Made by a program: the position numbers and the translations under genes | Notes under the pieces: model-generated | What the model was told of the DNA's origin: nothing | Database searches by the model: none | What the model saw: the letters and a program-made list of their open reading frames with translations, nothing else | Shown here: positions 46,092 through 55,177 of the stretch, one piece after another | Numbering within the stretch: position 1 is the first letter of the stretch | How the letters are laid out: each line of letters begins with the position of its first letter | Assembly (NCBI RefSeq): GCF_003367375.1 | Contig: NZ_CP031416.1 | Coordinates: 1,247,501-1,311,500 of the forward strand | Source: Gallaecimonas mangrovi | GTDB taxonomy: Bacteria > Pseudomonadota > Gammaproteobacteria > Enterobacterales > Gallaecimonadaceae | DNA: 64,000 nucleotides | Direction of reading: 5' to 3'

Positions 46092-48023
46092 TTACGACGG
46101 GGATTTTTCTTGCCTGGCCAAGCAGTCTGTTAAGGCGGCAAAATCCATGGGCCGGTAATGCCAAAAACCCTGCTGAAGGTGCACGCCTTTGCCATGAAGG
46201 GCCGCGGCTTGTTCGGCCGTTTCAACGCCCTCGGCAACCACTCTAAAGCCAAGCGCTTTTGATAATTGCATTACCGTATCAATGATGGCCTGGCCTTGGG
46301 GTGTGTCCATGCTGGCAACAAAACTGCGGTCAATTTTCACTGTGTCTACCGACATGTGCTGGATCATTGAGAGCGACGAATAACCGGTGCCAAAGTCATC
46401 AATAGCAATGTGAAAGCCTAGACGCTGTAGCTGCCGTACTCGTTCCAGCAACAAGCGTTTGTCAGCGGCAAACACCGACTCGGTTAGTTCTAAATGCACG
46501 CGGCTGGCGGCGATGCCGGTGCGGGTTAGCTTGTGATGAAGCTCGCCAATAAAGGCCGGGTCTTGCAGTTGTATCAAAGACACATTAAGCCCAAGACTAA
46601 TGCCTTCTAGCCGACTTAATAAGGTAAAAGATTGCTCTGCTACCCAAAGACCTAACGTATGAATAAGGCCGCTTTGTTCGGCCAGCGGAATAAACTCCGC
46701 CGGTGATACGGCTTCGCCGTCAAGGGTCCAGCGCAGTAGTACCTCTGCGCCGGTTATCTGGCTTTGGCTATTGATGACGGGCTGAAATGCCAAGTGCAGT
46801 TCTTGGTTATCGATGGCATTCACTAAACGGTCTCGCAGCTGCAATTCGCGTTTTAAGCGTTGCTCTAGCGAGTGGTTAAAAAATTCGGCCTTGGCGCTAC
46901 TGCGCCGCTTTTGGTCGAACATGGCCATGTCGGCTAAGCGGATCAGTTCCTGCTCGTTTTGGCTGTGGTCCGGGTAAAGGGCAATGCCGACGGTGGCGCT
47001 GATAGATAGCGTATTGTTTTCTATAGCAAAAGGTTTGGAGATACTTTGGATCAGCGCTTCGGCAAAACCGCGTACCTGCTCTTGGTTTCTCGCCGGTAGT
47101 GCCATCAGAAATTCGTCGCCGCCCCAGCGGCAAAACAGTGTTTCTGCGGTGCTGGCGGTGATGAGCCTGCTAGCAACCGCTTTTAGTAAGGCATCGCCAG
47201 TGTCGTGGCCAATGCTGTCGTTGACTTTTTTAAAGCCGTCGAGGTCGATAAAGAGCAGCGCCATCGGGCGTTCGGGTTCGGCTTGAATGCGCTGGCTAAA
47301 GCGGTCTAAAAAGGCGGTGCGGTTATAAAGACCGGTTAGCGGGTCAAGGTGAGAAAGCTCATAAATACGCTGGGTGCGCTGCTCGACCTTTAGCTCCATA
47401 TCAGCCAGCAGCTCGTCGTTTTGGTGTTTTAGGGCAATAGATTGCAAGGTGAAGTTGGCTGATTTTGACGCCGACACCACCAGCACTAAGCTGAAGAACA
47501 GCCCCATGTAACCCAACAGTTGGTGATAGTCGGTATCTGAGCTGACCAAAATCAGCGAATACGGCAGTATCAGCAACGTGCAATAGCTAATGGCCAGTGT
47601 TTTATTGGCTGCCAAAACGTTGGCAGCGCCGCCGGCCATGGCTGACACAATGATGATATTAAAGGTGAGCTCTGAATTGCTGGCGTACTGATAAAAATAC
47701 AGCGAATAACCTGCCCAGAGCATGGCAGAAAACCAAGAGCCGGCCACAAAACGTTTAAGGGCCTTAAGGCTATCAAAGTCGGCTTTTGTACTTTCTTTAC
47801 GCCACACCAAAATGTCGGCAATGCGCAGCAAAAGCACCGCTTGCATGGCAAACCACCACACCAGCTTTTTCACTGTGACATCGGCATGTAAAAAGCCGAA
47901 TACCATGACGGTGCTGGCAATAAAGGTGATGAAAATACCGGAGTAACTGTTGCTGTAGAGCAAGTTAACGGCGTCATCGCGATAGCTTTTAAGCGTTGTT
48001 TTATTTTTGGTCATACTGCTCAC
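46092..48023 (-). CDS. Membrane GGDEF-EAL protein (cyclic-di-GMP enzyme)
   Basis: A 643-residue protein. About six N-terminal helices (residues 20-195) form a membrane sensor. Next is a GGDEF domain (about 225-385) with CRWGGDEFLMALP intact, then an EAL domain (about 395-640) with the signature EVLLRW in place of EALLRW. The EAL catalytic region DDFGTGYSSL and VDTVKIDRSFV look complete. No RxxD inhibitory site is visible before GGDEF. It may make or break cyclic-di-GMP. Confidence 0.93.
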   Translation of the reverse strand: MSSMTKNKTTLKSYRDDAVNLLYSNSYSGIFITFIASTVMVFGFLHADVTVKKLVWWFAMQAVLLLRIADILVWRKESTKADFDSLKALKRFVAGSWFSAMLWAGYSLYFYQYASNSELTFNIIIVSAMAGGAANVLAANKTLAISYCTLLILPYSLILVSSDTDYHQLLGYMGLFFSLVLVVSASKSANFTLQSIALKHQNDELLADMELKVEQRTQRIYELSHLDPLTGLYNRTAFLDRFSQRIQAEPERPMALLFIDLDGFKKVNDSIGHDTGDALLKAVASRLITASTAETLFCRWGGDEFLMALPARNQEQVRGFAEALIQSISKPFAIENNTLSISATVGIALYPDHSQNEQELIRLADMAMFDQKRRSSAKAEFFNHSLEQRLKRELQLRDRLVNAIDNQELHLAFQPVINSQSQITGAEVLLRWTLDGEAVSPAEFIPLAEQSGLIHTLGLWVAEQSFTLLSRLEGISLGLNVSLIQLQDPAFIGELHHKLTRTGIAASRVHLELTESVFAADKRLLLERVRQLQRLGFHIAIDDFGTGYSSLSMIQHMSVDTVKIDRSFVASMDTPQGQAIIDTVMQLSKALGFRVVAEGVETAEQAAALHGKGVHLQQGFWHYRPMDFAALTDCLARQEKSPS

Positions 48024-48112
48024 ATAAACATGGCCAAAGTAAAAAGCTCGGCGGCGCTCTGGGGTCTTCTATTTTGTCGGCCTGACTCAGGCTAACTTAA
48101 GTGTTAGGGGGC

Positions 48113-48766
48113 TTAAAAGGGTAGTGGCGCCACTAAGCGTAGCTTATCGCCGGAGACGGGGTGAGCGATTTGTAGCCAGTGGGCATGAAGCATCAGCCGC
48201 GATGCGCTAGCAAGGGCGTCGCCGGTTGCGTAAAAACGGTCGCCGAGTATTGGGCAACCGAGCGCTTGCATGTGCACCCGTAACTGGTGGGAGCGGCCTG
48301 TGACCGGCGTCATTTCTACGCGGCTGCTGTCTGCGTATTGCTCGGTCACTTTATAGTGGGTAAGGGCATGTTTGCCGTGCTCGAAAGACACCATTTGTTT
48401 TGGGCGATTTGGCCAGTCACAGACCAGCGGCAGCTCTACCTGCCCGGAGCGCTCTTCTGGGCAGCCCCAAATCAGTGCTTGATAGCCCTTATGGGTTTGG
48501 CGCTCTTGAAATTGGCTTTTTAGGTTGCGCTCGGCATTTTTGTTAAGGGCCAGTACCAAAATACCTGAGGTGTCCATATCCAGGCGATGCACCGCTTCTG
48601 CCTGCGGATACTGTTCGCGCACCCGGGTCACAACGGAGTCTTTATGCTCGGCCTGGCGGCCAGGCACCGACAACAGCCCCGACGGCTTGTCGACCACCAG
48701 CAAATCTTTGTCTTCCAATAAAATGCTCAGTGGTGCTGTGGGGGGGCGATAAACCAGGGGCTGCAT
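48113..48766 (-). CDS. rluA: Pseudouridine synthase RluA
   Basis: A 217-residue pseudouridine synthase with the RluA motif HRLDMDTSGILVLALNK (catalytic Asp) and the VVDKPSGLLSVPGR start. Size and absence of an S4 domain match E. coli RluA (219), which acts on 23S rRNA U746 and tRNA U32. The start is the ATG at 48766 after GGAGA; the longer frame to 48796 is less likely. Confidence 0.9.
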   Translation of the reverse strand: MQPLVYRPPTAPLSILLEDKDLLVVDKPSGLLSVPGRQAEHKDSVVTRVREQYPQAEAVHRLDMDTSGILVLALNKNAERNLKSQFQERQTHKGYQALIWGCPEERSGQVELPLVCDWPNRPKQMVSFEHGKHALTHYKVTEQYADSSRVEMTPVTGRSHQLRVHMQALGCPILGDRFYATGDALASASRLMLHAHWLQIAHPVSGDKLRLVAPLPF

Positions 48767-48802
48767 GCTAAGTCTCCGAAACGTCGGCGACACCATAGCA
48801 CA

Positions 48803-49228
48803 TCAGCGTTTGGCCTTGGACAACTCTAGCCAGTAGCTAACGACTCGTTGCTGGTACTTCTCTTTAAATTGGTCAGTTTGGGAATGATAACGCCCCACCG
48901 CTTCCCAAATGTTGCCATGGGTTGCATCGAGGTGGCGCCTGAGCAGTCTGGCGGCAATATGCACATTGGTGCAGGTGTTATAAGCAATATCTTTAATCGT
49001 CAGGTGTGGGTAGTACTGCTGCATTTGTGGCAAGTGAATGGAATTGATTTGTGCGACGCCCAGGTCCAAGGTGCCATTGCTGTTGAGGTTCATACTGCCC
49101 TTTTTGCCCGCTTCGGCTTTGATGATGGCATAAAGCAAGGAGCTGGCTAATTTAAAGTCCAGCGCCGCTTTCGCCACGCAAAGGCGCAATTCTTGAACGG
49201 GTACATCGGTTGGCGGTGGCAGATCCAT
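48803..49228 (-). CDS. Lytic-transglycosylase-like (SLT fold) protein
   Basis: A 141-residue protein with a lysozyme-like SLT pattern. Glu of AIIKAEAGKKG (about residue 38) is the likely catalytic acid. NGTLDLGVAQINSIHLP and NVHIAARLLRRHL match the family core. Such enzymes cut peptidoglycan, sometimes for secretion machines. No signal peptide is present and the ATG lacks a ribosome site. Another frame just upstream (minus, about 49230-49290) encodes the hydrophobic LNFFATLLAVNFLWICHR, so a frameshift or wrong start is possible. Confidence 0.7.
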   Translation of the reverse strand: MDLPPPTDVPVQELRLCVAKAALDFKLASSLLYAIIKAEAGKKGSMNLNSNGTLDLGVAQINSIHLPQMQQYYPHLTIKDIAYNTCTNVHIAARLLRRHLDATHGNIWEAVGRYHSQTDQFKEKYQQRVVSYWLELSKAKR

Positions 49229-49322
49229 AAGAAGTTGACAGCAAGGAGTGTTGCAAAAAAGTTTAGCGGCTGATGTAAAAGAGTGAAAGTGCAGCTTTTG
49301 TGAGCAGTCAGGCCATTGTGCC

Positions 49323-49351
49323 TTGCCGCCAGGGTAGGGCTTATGGATAAT
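49323..49351 (+). promoter_or_regulatory. Promoter of SRP RNA
   Basis: TTGCCG (49323-49328) and GATAAT (49346-49351) with 17-base spacing; start expected near 49358. Confidence 0.55.
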
Positions 49352-49358
49352 GGCGCTC

Positions 49359-49468
49359 GGCGACCTCTCCGGTCCCCTCGCAACGATACCCTGTGAATCT
49401 GGTCAGGTCCGGAAGGAAGCAGCCACAGCAGGTGACTCGTGTGCCGGGGTGTGGCTGGAGAGGAAGCC
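49359..49468 (+). ncRNA. ffs: Signal recognition particle RNA (4.5S)
   Basis: About 110 nt. The conserved domain IV core GGTCAGGTCCGGAAGGAAGC, with its GGAA tetraloop, lies at 49401-49420 and is followed by AGCCACAGCAGG. The closing stem pairs CCTCTCC (49364-49370) with GGAGAGG (49457-49463). It binds Ffh for co-translational targeting of membrane proteins. The ends are set by stem pairing and may be off by a few bases. Confidence 0.93.
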
Positions 49469-49538
49469 ACCTTCCTTGCTCTGTTTCTATCCCTAACGTA
49501 GCCTTCAGCCTGACAACAACAACAGGCAGAAACAGGTT

Positions 49539-50627
49539 ATGCGCAAAAATTCTAACGCCTGCTATTACAGCGATTATTTGCAACTTAGCAAATTACTTGA
49601 CGCCCAAGCCATGGAAAGTGAAAAGCAGGGCGCTCCGGCACATGATGAAATGCTTTTCATCATTACCCACCAAGCTTATGAACTGTGGTTTAAGCAGCTG
49701 CTGTTTGAGTTGAAATCGGTAATGGCGCTGTTTGCCGAAGCGGTTCTTGATGACAACGCGCTTGCAACAGTGGTGCACCGACTAAAGCGTTTTACCGCCA
49801 TTCAAAAGCTCATTAACGAGCAAATTAGCGTGCTGGAAACCATGTCGCCGCAGGAGTTTTTAGAATTCCGAGACTACCTGGTGCCGGCCTCTGGTTTTCA
49901 GTCGGTGCAGTTTAAAGAGCTGGAAATTCGCCTGGGCTTGCGGCGCGGCCAACGCACAGCGGCCGACCAGGCGTTTTTCTATTCACGGCTCAATGACCAA
50001 GACCGGGCCTACCTGCAAGCAATAGAGCAACAAGACAGCTTGAGCTGCCAGTTGCAGCGCTGGCTGTCGCGGTTGCCATTGTTGGCATTTGACGGCTTTG
50101 CTTTTTGGTCGCACTACCAGCGCGGCGCCAAGGCCATGTTGGACTCTGATGAAGCCATTATTCGCGCTACCTTTGAGGGCGACGAGCTGGCTCAGCAATT
50201 GTCTGAACTTAACGGCACTCGCCAGCGCTTTATGGCGCTATTTGATGAAAAACACTATCAGAAACTGTTAGCACAGGGGCAGCTGCGTTTTAGCCACGAC
50301 GCCTTAATGTCGGCACTTTTTATTAACCTCTACCGTGACGAGCCGCTGTTTCAACTGCCGTTTCAGCTACTCACCACCCTGATGGAAATTGATGAGCAGT
50401 TCACGGCTTGGCGCTACCGCCATGTGTTGATGGTGCAGCGCATGTTGGGTTCAAAAATTGGTACTGGCGGTTCATCCGGCAGCGATTATTTGCGTCGCAA
50501 TACCGAGGCGAATCGTCTTTTTGGCGATCTGTATGCCATATCAACCTACCTGCTACCCAAGCATGCTTTGCCTGCGCTACCCGAGGCGGTGAAAAAGCGC
50601 CTTGGTTTTAGCTTGAGTGGCGAATAA
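49539..50627 (+). CDS. kynA: Tryptophan 2,3-dioxygenase
   Basis: A 362-residue haem enzyme that opens the indole ring of tryptophan to N-formylkynurenine. CYYSDYLQLSKLLDAQ and HDEMLFIITHQAYELWFKQ are the family signature; the His of LFIITHQ lies in the active site. RYRHVLMVQRMLG contains the likely haem-ligand His. IGTGGSSGSDYL binds substrate. The other kynurenine-pathway genes are not in this window. A bidirectional terminator follows at once. Confidence 0.94.
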   Translation: MRKNSNACYYSDYLQLSKLLDAQAMESEKQGAPAHDEMLFIITHQAYELWFKQLLFELKSVMALFAEAVLDDNALATVVHRLKRFTAIQKLINEQISVLETMSPQEFLEFRDYLVPASGFQSVQFKELEIRLGLRRGQRTAADQAFFYSRLNDQDRAYLQAIEQQDSLSCQLQRWLSRLPLLAFDGFAFWSHYQRGAKAMLDSDEAIIRATFEGDELAQQLSELNGTRQRFMALFDEKHYQKLLAQGQLRFSHDALMSALFINLYRDEPLFQLPFQLLTTLMEIDEQFTAWRYRHVLMVQRMLGSKIGTGGSSGSDYLRRNTEANRLFGDLYAISTYLLPKHALPALPEAVKKRLGFSLSGE

Positions 50628-50655
50628 AAAAGGCGGGCTTTATGCCCGCCTTTTA
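50627..50655. terminator. Bidirectional terminator between kynA and HDAC-like gene
   Basis: AAGGCGGGC/GCCCGCCTT stem with loop TTTAT and flanking A and T runs, between convergent genes. Confidence 0.85.
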
Positions 50656-51552
50656 TGGCTTTAAAGCGGCGGCGGCTTTAAAAAGCAACCGGTGCAAATC
50701 AACCACCTTTTGCAGTTCGGTTTGGTAGCCACCGCCAATCACCGCGGCCACCGGAATGTCTTTTTCAAGGCAGCGTTTTAGCACCTGATAATCACGTTGA
50801 TAAAGGCCTTGGCTGCTGACGTTGAAATACCCCAGTTCGTCGTCGCTGTGAATATCGACACCGGCATCATAGAGCACCAAGTCAGGCTGAAAGTAACGCA
50901 GCGACAGCTCAAGGGCATCAACCATGGCGCTGAGGTAGTCGTGGTCGGTCAGACCGGCGGCCAGTGCAATATCCAGGTCAGAATCGGGCTTTTTGGCCGG
51001 GTAGTTGCGGGCGGCATGCACTGACACGCTAATGCAGTCAGGATGCTTGGCAAGCATGGTGGCGGTGCCGTCACCTTGGTGTACGTCGCAGTCAAATACC
51101 AGTACTCGCCTGGCACGGCCTTGTGCCACCAGGGTTTGGGCCGCCATGGCTAAGTCGTTAAAGATGCAATAACCGCCGCCTTTATCAAAATGGGCATGGT
51201 GGTAGCCACCGGACAAGTGCAAGGCAAGGCCATGTTCCAGCGCCAGCTCTGCCGTGAGCAAGGTGCCTTTATTGGCCGCCAGGGTGCGCTCAATCAGTTT
51301 GTCGCTCATGGGAAAACCAATACGCCGCGCCATCATGGTGGGCAGGCTTTGAGTGAGAAAGCCCTCAACGTAATTTGGCTCGTGCCAGCACCTTGGGTAA
51401 TCAGCGTCTGGCTCGGCGCTAAAGTATTGGTGAGCAACGGCGGCAAAATCGCCGGCCAGAGCGTTTTTGAGCAACGCGTATTTGCCGACCGGAAAGCGAT
51501 GATTGGCCGGCAAAGGAAAGCTGTAACTTGAGTGGTAAACCAGCGGCAGCAT
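50653..51552 (-). CDS. Histone deacetylase-family hydrolase
   Basis: A 299-residue zinc deacetylase of the arginase/HDAC fold. SGGYHHAHFDKGGGYCIFND contains the catalytic His pair. Zinc ligands are in VFDCDVHQGDGTA (Asp, His) and YDAGVDIHSDDELG (Asp). Bacterial members act on acetylated small molecules such as polyamines or on acetyl-lysine. The start overlaps the stop of the DUF2057 gene (TGATG), suggesting coupled translation. Confidence 0.9.
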   Translation of the reverse strand: MLPLVYHSSYSFPLPANHRFPVGKYALLKNALAGDFAAVAHQYFSAEPDADYPRCWHEPNYVEGFLTQSLPTMMARRIGFPMSDKLIERTLAANKGTLLTAELALEHGLALHLSGGYHHAHFDKGGGYCIFNDLAMAAQTLVAQGRARRVLVFDCDVHQGDGTATMLAKHPDCISVSVHAARNYPAKKPDSDLDIALAAGLTDHDYLSAMVDALELSLRYFQPDLVLYDAGVDIHSDDELGYFNVSSQGLYQRDYQVLKRCLEKDIPVAAVIGGGYQTELQKVVDLHRLLFKAAAALKP

Positions 51553-52082
51553 CAGTGCTGGGATTTAAGCCACTGCTCAAAGCGCTGGCGGGTATCGGCA
51601 TCGGCTTGGCTCCACCAATATTTGAGCTGCTGTTCGGCCATGTTTTGCGCTTTTACAGGATCGCTTGGTAGCTGTTTTGGCGGTGCGTCAGGGCGTGGCG
51701 TTAAGGCGGCTAATTGGTGGCCTTTTATTGTTTCCAGTAGATAGTGGGGGTTTTCACGCCATTTTTTGGCAGCATCAACATCAATGAGTTTTGGTGTGGT
51801 AAGCAGGTAGTTACCGTCGGTTGGAATGTCGATGGTTATCCAGTGTGGGTCGGTCTCCACCTTGGTGTTGGACTCGAAGCCGTCAGGGAAGATCCAGGAG
51901 TAGCTGACTTTCAGCTGATGTTTACCGGGGCTAAGGGTGATGTGGTCGGTTTTATGCCACAGATAATTTTTAAACTCGGTATTGTCGGCTTGATAAACAT
52001 AGACGGCATCAGCCAGTTTCACTTCGGCGGCGTGGGCCGACAGGGCAAAAACAGAAAGGGCCAGTAATGACTTAAAACGCAT
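51552..52082 (-). CDS. DUF2057 family periplasmic protein (YccT-like)
   Basis: A 176-residue protein. A signal peptide (about 1-18, ending AHA) precedes a beta-rich DUF2057 domain (about 20-110; VYQADNTEFKNYLW, SPGKHQLKVSY) and a C-terminal helical tail. E. coli YccT influences curli; no curli genes lie here. Translationally overlapped with the HDAC-like gene. Confidence 0.85.
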   Translation of the reverse strand: MRFKSLLALSVFALSAHAAEVKLADAVYVYQADNTEFKNYLWHKTDHITLSPGKHQLKVSYSWIFPDGFESNTKVETDPHWITIDIPTDGNYLLTTPKLIDVDAAKKWRENPHYLLETIKGHQLAALTPRPDAPPKQLPSDPVKAQNMAEQQLKYWWSQADADTRQRFEQWLKSQH

Positions 52083-52658
52083 TTATTGCCTCCAGGTAGC
52101 CTCAAGGGACTCCAGACGTTCTTCCAATTCAGTGATCGCCTGGCGGCAGCGCCCCAAGCGTTGGTACTGGCGGAGTATTTCAGCCTGATGTTGCATTGTC
52201 ATGAAGCTGTCATTTTTTAACTGACGAATTTTTTGGTCAAGACGACGTTCGTAGTCTTTATATTCTTTGAGTTTTTCATATAGGGGCCGGTAGCGACCAA
52301 CAACGGCGTTCAGAATAGGGCGTACATTGGCACCGGTATCGTCGGTTAACCGTTGCTGGCGAATAGCGCGGTTAAGGGCGGTAAAGCGCGTTTCAAAATG
52401 TTCCAGGCGAGCGGTAATGGCGCGTTGGCTAAGGTTTTCTGCTTGCTGCTGCAACTCATCAAGGCTTTGCTGCAGCTCATCAACATAAGGTTCAAAGGCG
52501 CGGCCTTTTTGCCGAAAAAGCCCTTCAAGAAAGAGAGCCCGGTTAGGGTTTTTGGCGAGCTTACCTTCTTTAGCGCGCAGACCATCAGCCTTTTGCGCCA
52601 GTTGGCGAAGTTCACTAAGGGTATGTTGTAAACGGTTTAAACCGTCGATGGCATGCAT
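52083..52658 (-). CDS. priC: Primosomal replication protein PriC
   Basis: A 191-residue, Arg/Gln-rich helical protein that helps reload DnaB at stalled forks. The ATG at 52658 gives MHAIDGLNRLQHTL; the frame extends further upstream but the added residues do not resemble the family. VRPILNAVVGRYRPLYEKLKEYK and the C-terminal QILRQYQRLGRCRQ-type region fit PriC. E. coli PriC has 175 residues. It follows dinG on the same strand by 84 bp. Confidence 0.8.
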   Translation of the reverse strand: MHAIDGLNRLQHTLSELRQLAQKADGLRAKEGKLAKNPNRALFLEGLFRQKGRAFEPYVDELQQSLDELQQQAENLSQRAITARLEHFETRFTALNRAIRQQRLTDDTGANVRPILNAVVGRYRPLYEKLKEYKDYERRLDQKIRQLKNDSFMTMQHQAEILRQYQRLGRCRQAITELEERLESLEATWRQ

Positions 52659-52742
52659 AGGCGTTGGCCTTGTTGTTAACCCAAATAATGGCCGATAACA
52701 GCGCGATAAAATACTAAGGGGTAGCGCCACAATTGCCCAGCA

Positions 52743-54764
52743 CTACCTTTCTATCTCGCGACTAAAGGGGGGCAGGGCGTCAAGCAGCTTTGCACCATAG
52801 CGGCGCGTGACCAAACGTCTATCCAACAGCACAATCCGGCCGTGGTCGGTTTCTGAGCGCAGCAATCGCCCGGCGGCTTGCACCAAACGTCTGGCCACTT
52901 GCGGCAACGCCAGTGACATAAAGGCGTTACCCCCTTTGGCTTCAATATATTCTGCTTGGGCTTGGCTTATCGGGTCGTCAGGTACCGCAAAGGGCAGTTT
53001 GGTTATGATGAGGTTTGTTAGCAGTTCCCCTTTTAGATCAAGCCCTTCTGCCAGTGCCCCTGTGCCAAACAAAATAGACCCTTGGCCGTTTTTAATTCGC
53101 AAGGCGTGGGCTTTTAACATGGCTTGGCGGTTTTCGCGGCCTTGTACCAGCGGGGCTATTGGCAGGCGACCATTGAGCTTTTTAGCCACCGCTTCCATTT
53201 GCCAGTAACTGGCAAAGAGCACCAGTGAAGCGTCGTTGGCATCTAGCCATTTAGGCAACACTTCCGCCAGTTCATCAGTAAAGCCCGGGTCGCTGGGGTC
53301 GGTTTTCATTTTGGGAATGATTAATCGCCCCTGCTTGGGGTAATCAAAAGGTGAGGGCAGTACTTTGTATTGGCAGCCCTCCATGTTGCTAAGCCCCAGC
53401 TCCCTTGCGGTGTGGCTAAAACCCTGATGGCTTTGTAGGGTGGCAGAGGTTAATACCGCCCCTGCGCAGTTTTCCCAAAGCTTGTATTTGAGTTCGCTGG
53501 CGACCTCGATTGGCGCTGCCGACAGCACGATGTCTTTGTCGGTACGTTCAAGCCATTTCGCCCAAGGAATGTTTTGATCAGCTGCTAATGCCCCCCATAG
53601 CTTTTGTAAACGCTCGGCGCCTTCCATGGCCGTTAGCAAATGCTCTTGTATCGGCAGCAGCTTCGGGGTGCTTTCGCTGTCTATCAAGGCCAGCACTTGT
53701 TGCAATTTACCGTTGAGTTTTTGGGCGGCGGCATGTTGGTCTTCGGCAACATTTTTCAACCACTCCGGTAGTTTCCCTTCTGGGAAACGGTATTGCTCCT
53801 CACCCATGAAAGACTGGCGCTGAAGCCATTGGTAAACACTTTGCTGGCCACCGGCTAACTCTTGGGCGGTATCTTGTACCACCAGGGTTGGGCCAACCAG
53901 GCTGTCCTTTTTTAACAAGCCTTGTAAGTCATCCAGTAACCCGGGAAGACGCACCAGCCAGTCTTTGTCGGTTAGTAACCGGCTGTGCTGTTCAAGAAAA
54001 GAGCGGGCACTTTCCGCCAAATGATGGGCTTCGTCGATAATGTAAAAGGTGTTATCCGGGTCGGGGAGCAGGGTGCCTCCGCCTTGGGCAAGATCAGTTA
54101 ACAACACATGGTGGTTGACCACCCACAAATCGACCTGGTCTGGGTTCTCACGGCTTTTCCAGTAAGGGCAATCTCTGTGTCCAGCACCGCTGCAACTTAG
54201 CCTGTCACTTTCAATATTTCGCCATTGCTCAGCGGGAATTGCTTTTGGCCAGCTATCACGGTCGCCGTCCCATTTTCCGGCGAGATAGCTTGCCAACAAC
54301 TTTTGGTAAAAGTCGGGGGCACCAAACAAATCTGCTGACGTCGCCGCTGCTTTTAGTTTGTGTAAACAGCAGTAGCGTTGCCGCCCTTTTAGTAGGCGAG
54401 CCTCCACCTTTAGCCCTGCCTTTACCAGCTGATGTATGTCTTTTTTTATCAGCTGTTCTTGCAGCGCCACCGTTGCCGTAGCAACCACCACTTTACGTTT
54501 GTGGTGCCGTGCTACCGGTAGTGTTCCTATCAAATATCCCAATGATTTCCCGACACCAGTGCCCGCCTGAGCCATCAATAGCCGCTGCTGGCGGTGGTAA
54601 TCGCCAGCCAAGGTTTTCGCAACTTCAGCTATTAGCTGCTGCTGCCCCTTGCGCGGTTTAAAGCCAGAGCTTTGCTGACCCAGTGTGCGGTAAAGGGTTT
54701 GGATCTCTGATTTGGTTTTATCGGAAAGCAAGGGTTCAAGAGAAAAGCGGGGTGATAACGGCAT
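52743..54764 (-). CDS. dinG: ATP-dependent DNA helicase DinG
   Basis: A 673-residue XPD-like superfamily 2 helicase. Walker A AQAGTGVGKSLGYLIG (about residues 64-79), DEAH box IIDEAHHLAESA (about 246-257). The iron-sulphur cluster cysteines are in RYCCLHKL and SCSGAGHRDCPYW. Motif VI is QAAGRLLRSETDHGRIVLLD. DinG unwinds damaged or R-loop DNA. Size fits E. coli DinG (716). Confidence 0.95.
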   Translation of the reverse strand: MPLSPRFSLEPLLSDKTKSEIQTLYRTLGQQSSGFKPRKGQQQLIAEVAKTLAGDYHRQQRLLMAQAGTGVGKSLGYLIGTLPVARHHKRKVVVATATVALQEQLIKKDIHQLVKAGLKVEARLLKGRQRYCCLHKLKAAATSADLFGAPDFYQKLLASYLAGKWDGDRDSWPKAIPAEQWRNIESDRLSCSGAGHRDCPYWKSRENPDQVDLWVVNHHVLLTDLAQGGGTLLPDPDNTFYIIDEAHHLAESARSFLEQHSRLLTDKDWLVRLPGLLDDLQGLLKKDSLVGPTLVVQDTAQELAGGQQSVYQWLQRQSFMGEEQYRFPEGKLPEWLKNVAEDQHAAAQKLNGKLQQVLALIDSESTPKLLPIQEHLLTAMEGAERLQKLWGALAADQNIPWAKWLERTDKDIVLSAAPIEVASELKYKLWENCAGAVLTSATLQSHQGFSHTARELGLSNMEGCQYKVLPSPFDYPKQGRLIIPKMKTDPSDPGFTDELAEVLPKWLDANDASLVLFASYWQMEAVAKKLNGRLPIAPLVQGRENRQAMLKAHALRIKNGQGSILFGTGALAEGLDLKGELLTNLIITKLPFAVPDDPISQAQAEYIEAKGGNAFMSLALPQVARRLVQAAGRLLRSETDHGRIVLLDRRLVTRRYGAKLLDALPPFSREIER

Positions 54765-55177
54765 TGTACTGAAAGCGACGCCTCAGTGGGAACGGCAAGA
54801 GAGAGAAATGATTAATTAGACAATATAGGTGTTAAAAATTAACCAATATTTTACCAGTGGCTATTTTTTGAACCGCTTCTATTGTTGTTAAACCTTAGTT
54901 TTATGTGCCAATTGCTATTAATTGTTGCTAATTAAAATTTTAAATGTGCAAATTTACGAGCTTCCTGTTTGAGTGTAAGTTATTGATTTTAGTTTTTTAA
55001 TTTTATTTTTATTAAAATATTGTGATGTGATTTGCGGTTTGTAACCATAGTGTTGACGCAAGTTGTCCACTGTGTTTATATTTTTCCCGACGGTTGGGGC
55101 TAACCCAATAACAACAGCTGTTTTTAATACAAAGCTGAAACAATAAGCCATGTAAATGGTCCAGGGAGATAATTGTT
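54765..55177. other. AT-rich intergenic region with TonB receptor promoter
   Basis: About 410 bp, strongly AT-rich, between divergent dinG and the TonB-dependent receptor. A promoter is at 55053-55082. No coding frame was supported and no recognisable Fur box was found. Confidence 0.45.
55053..55082 (+). promoter_or_regulatory. Promoter of TonB-dependent receptor
   Basis: TTGACG (55053-55058), 18-base spacer, TATATT (55077-55082). It leaves a leader of about 90 bases before the ATG, with a small AACAGCTGTT palindrome near 55108-55117. Confidence 0.55.
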
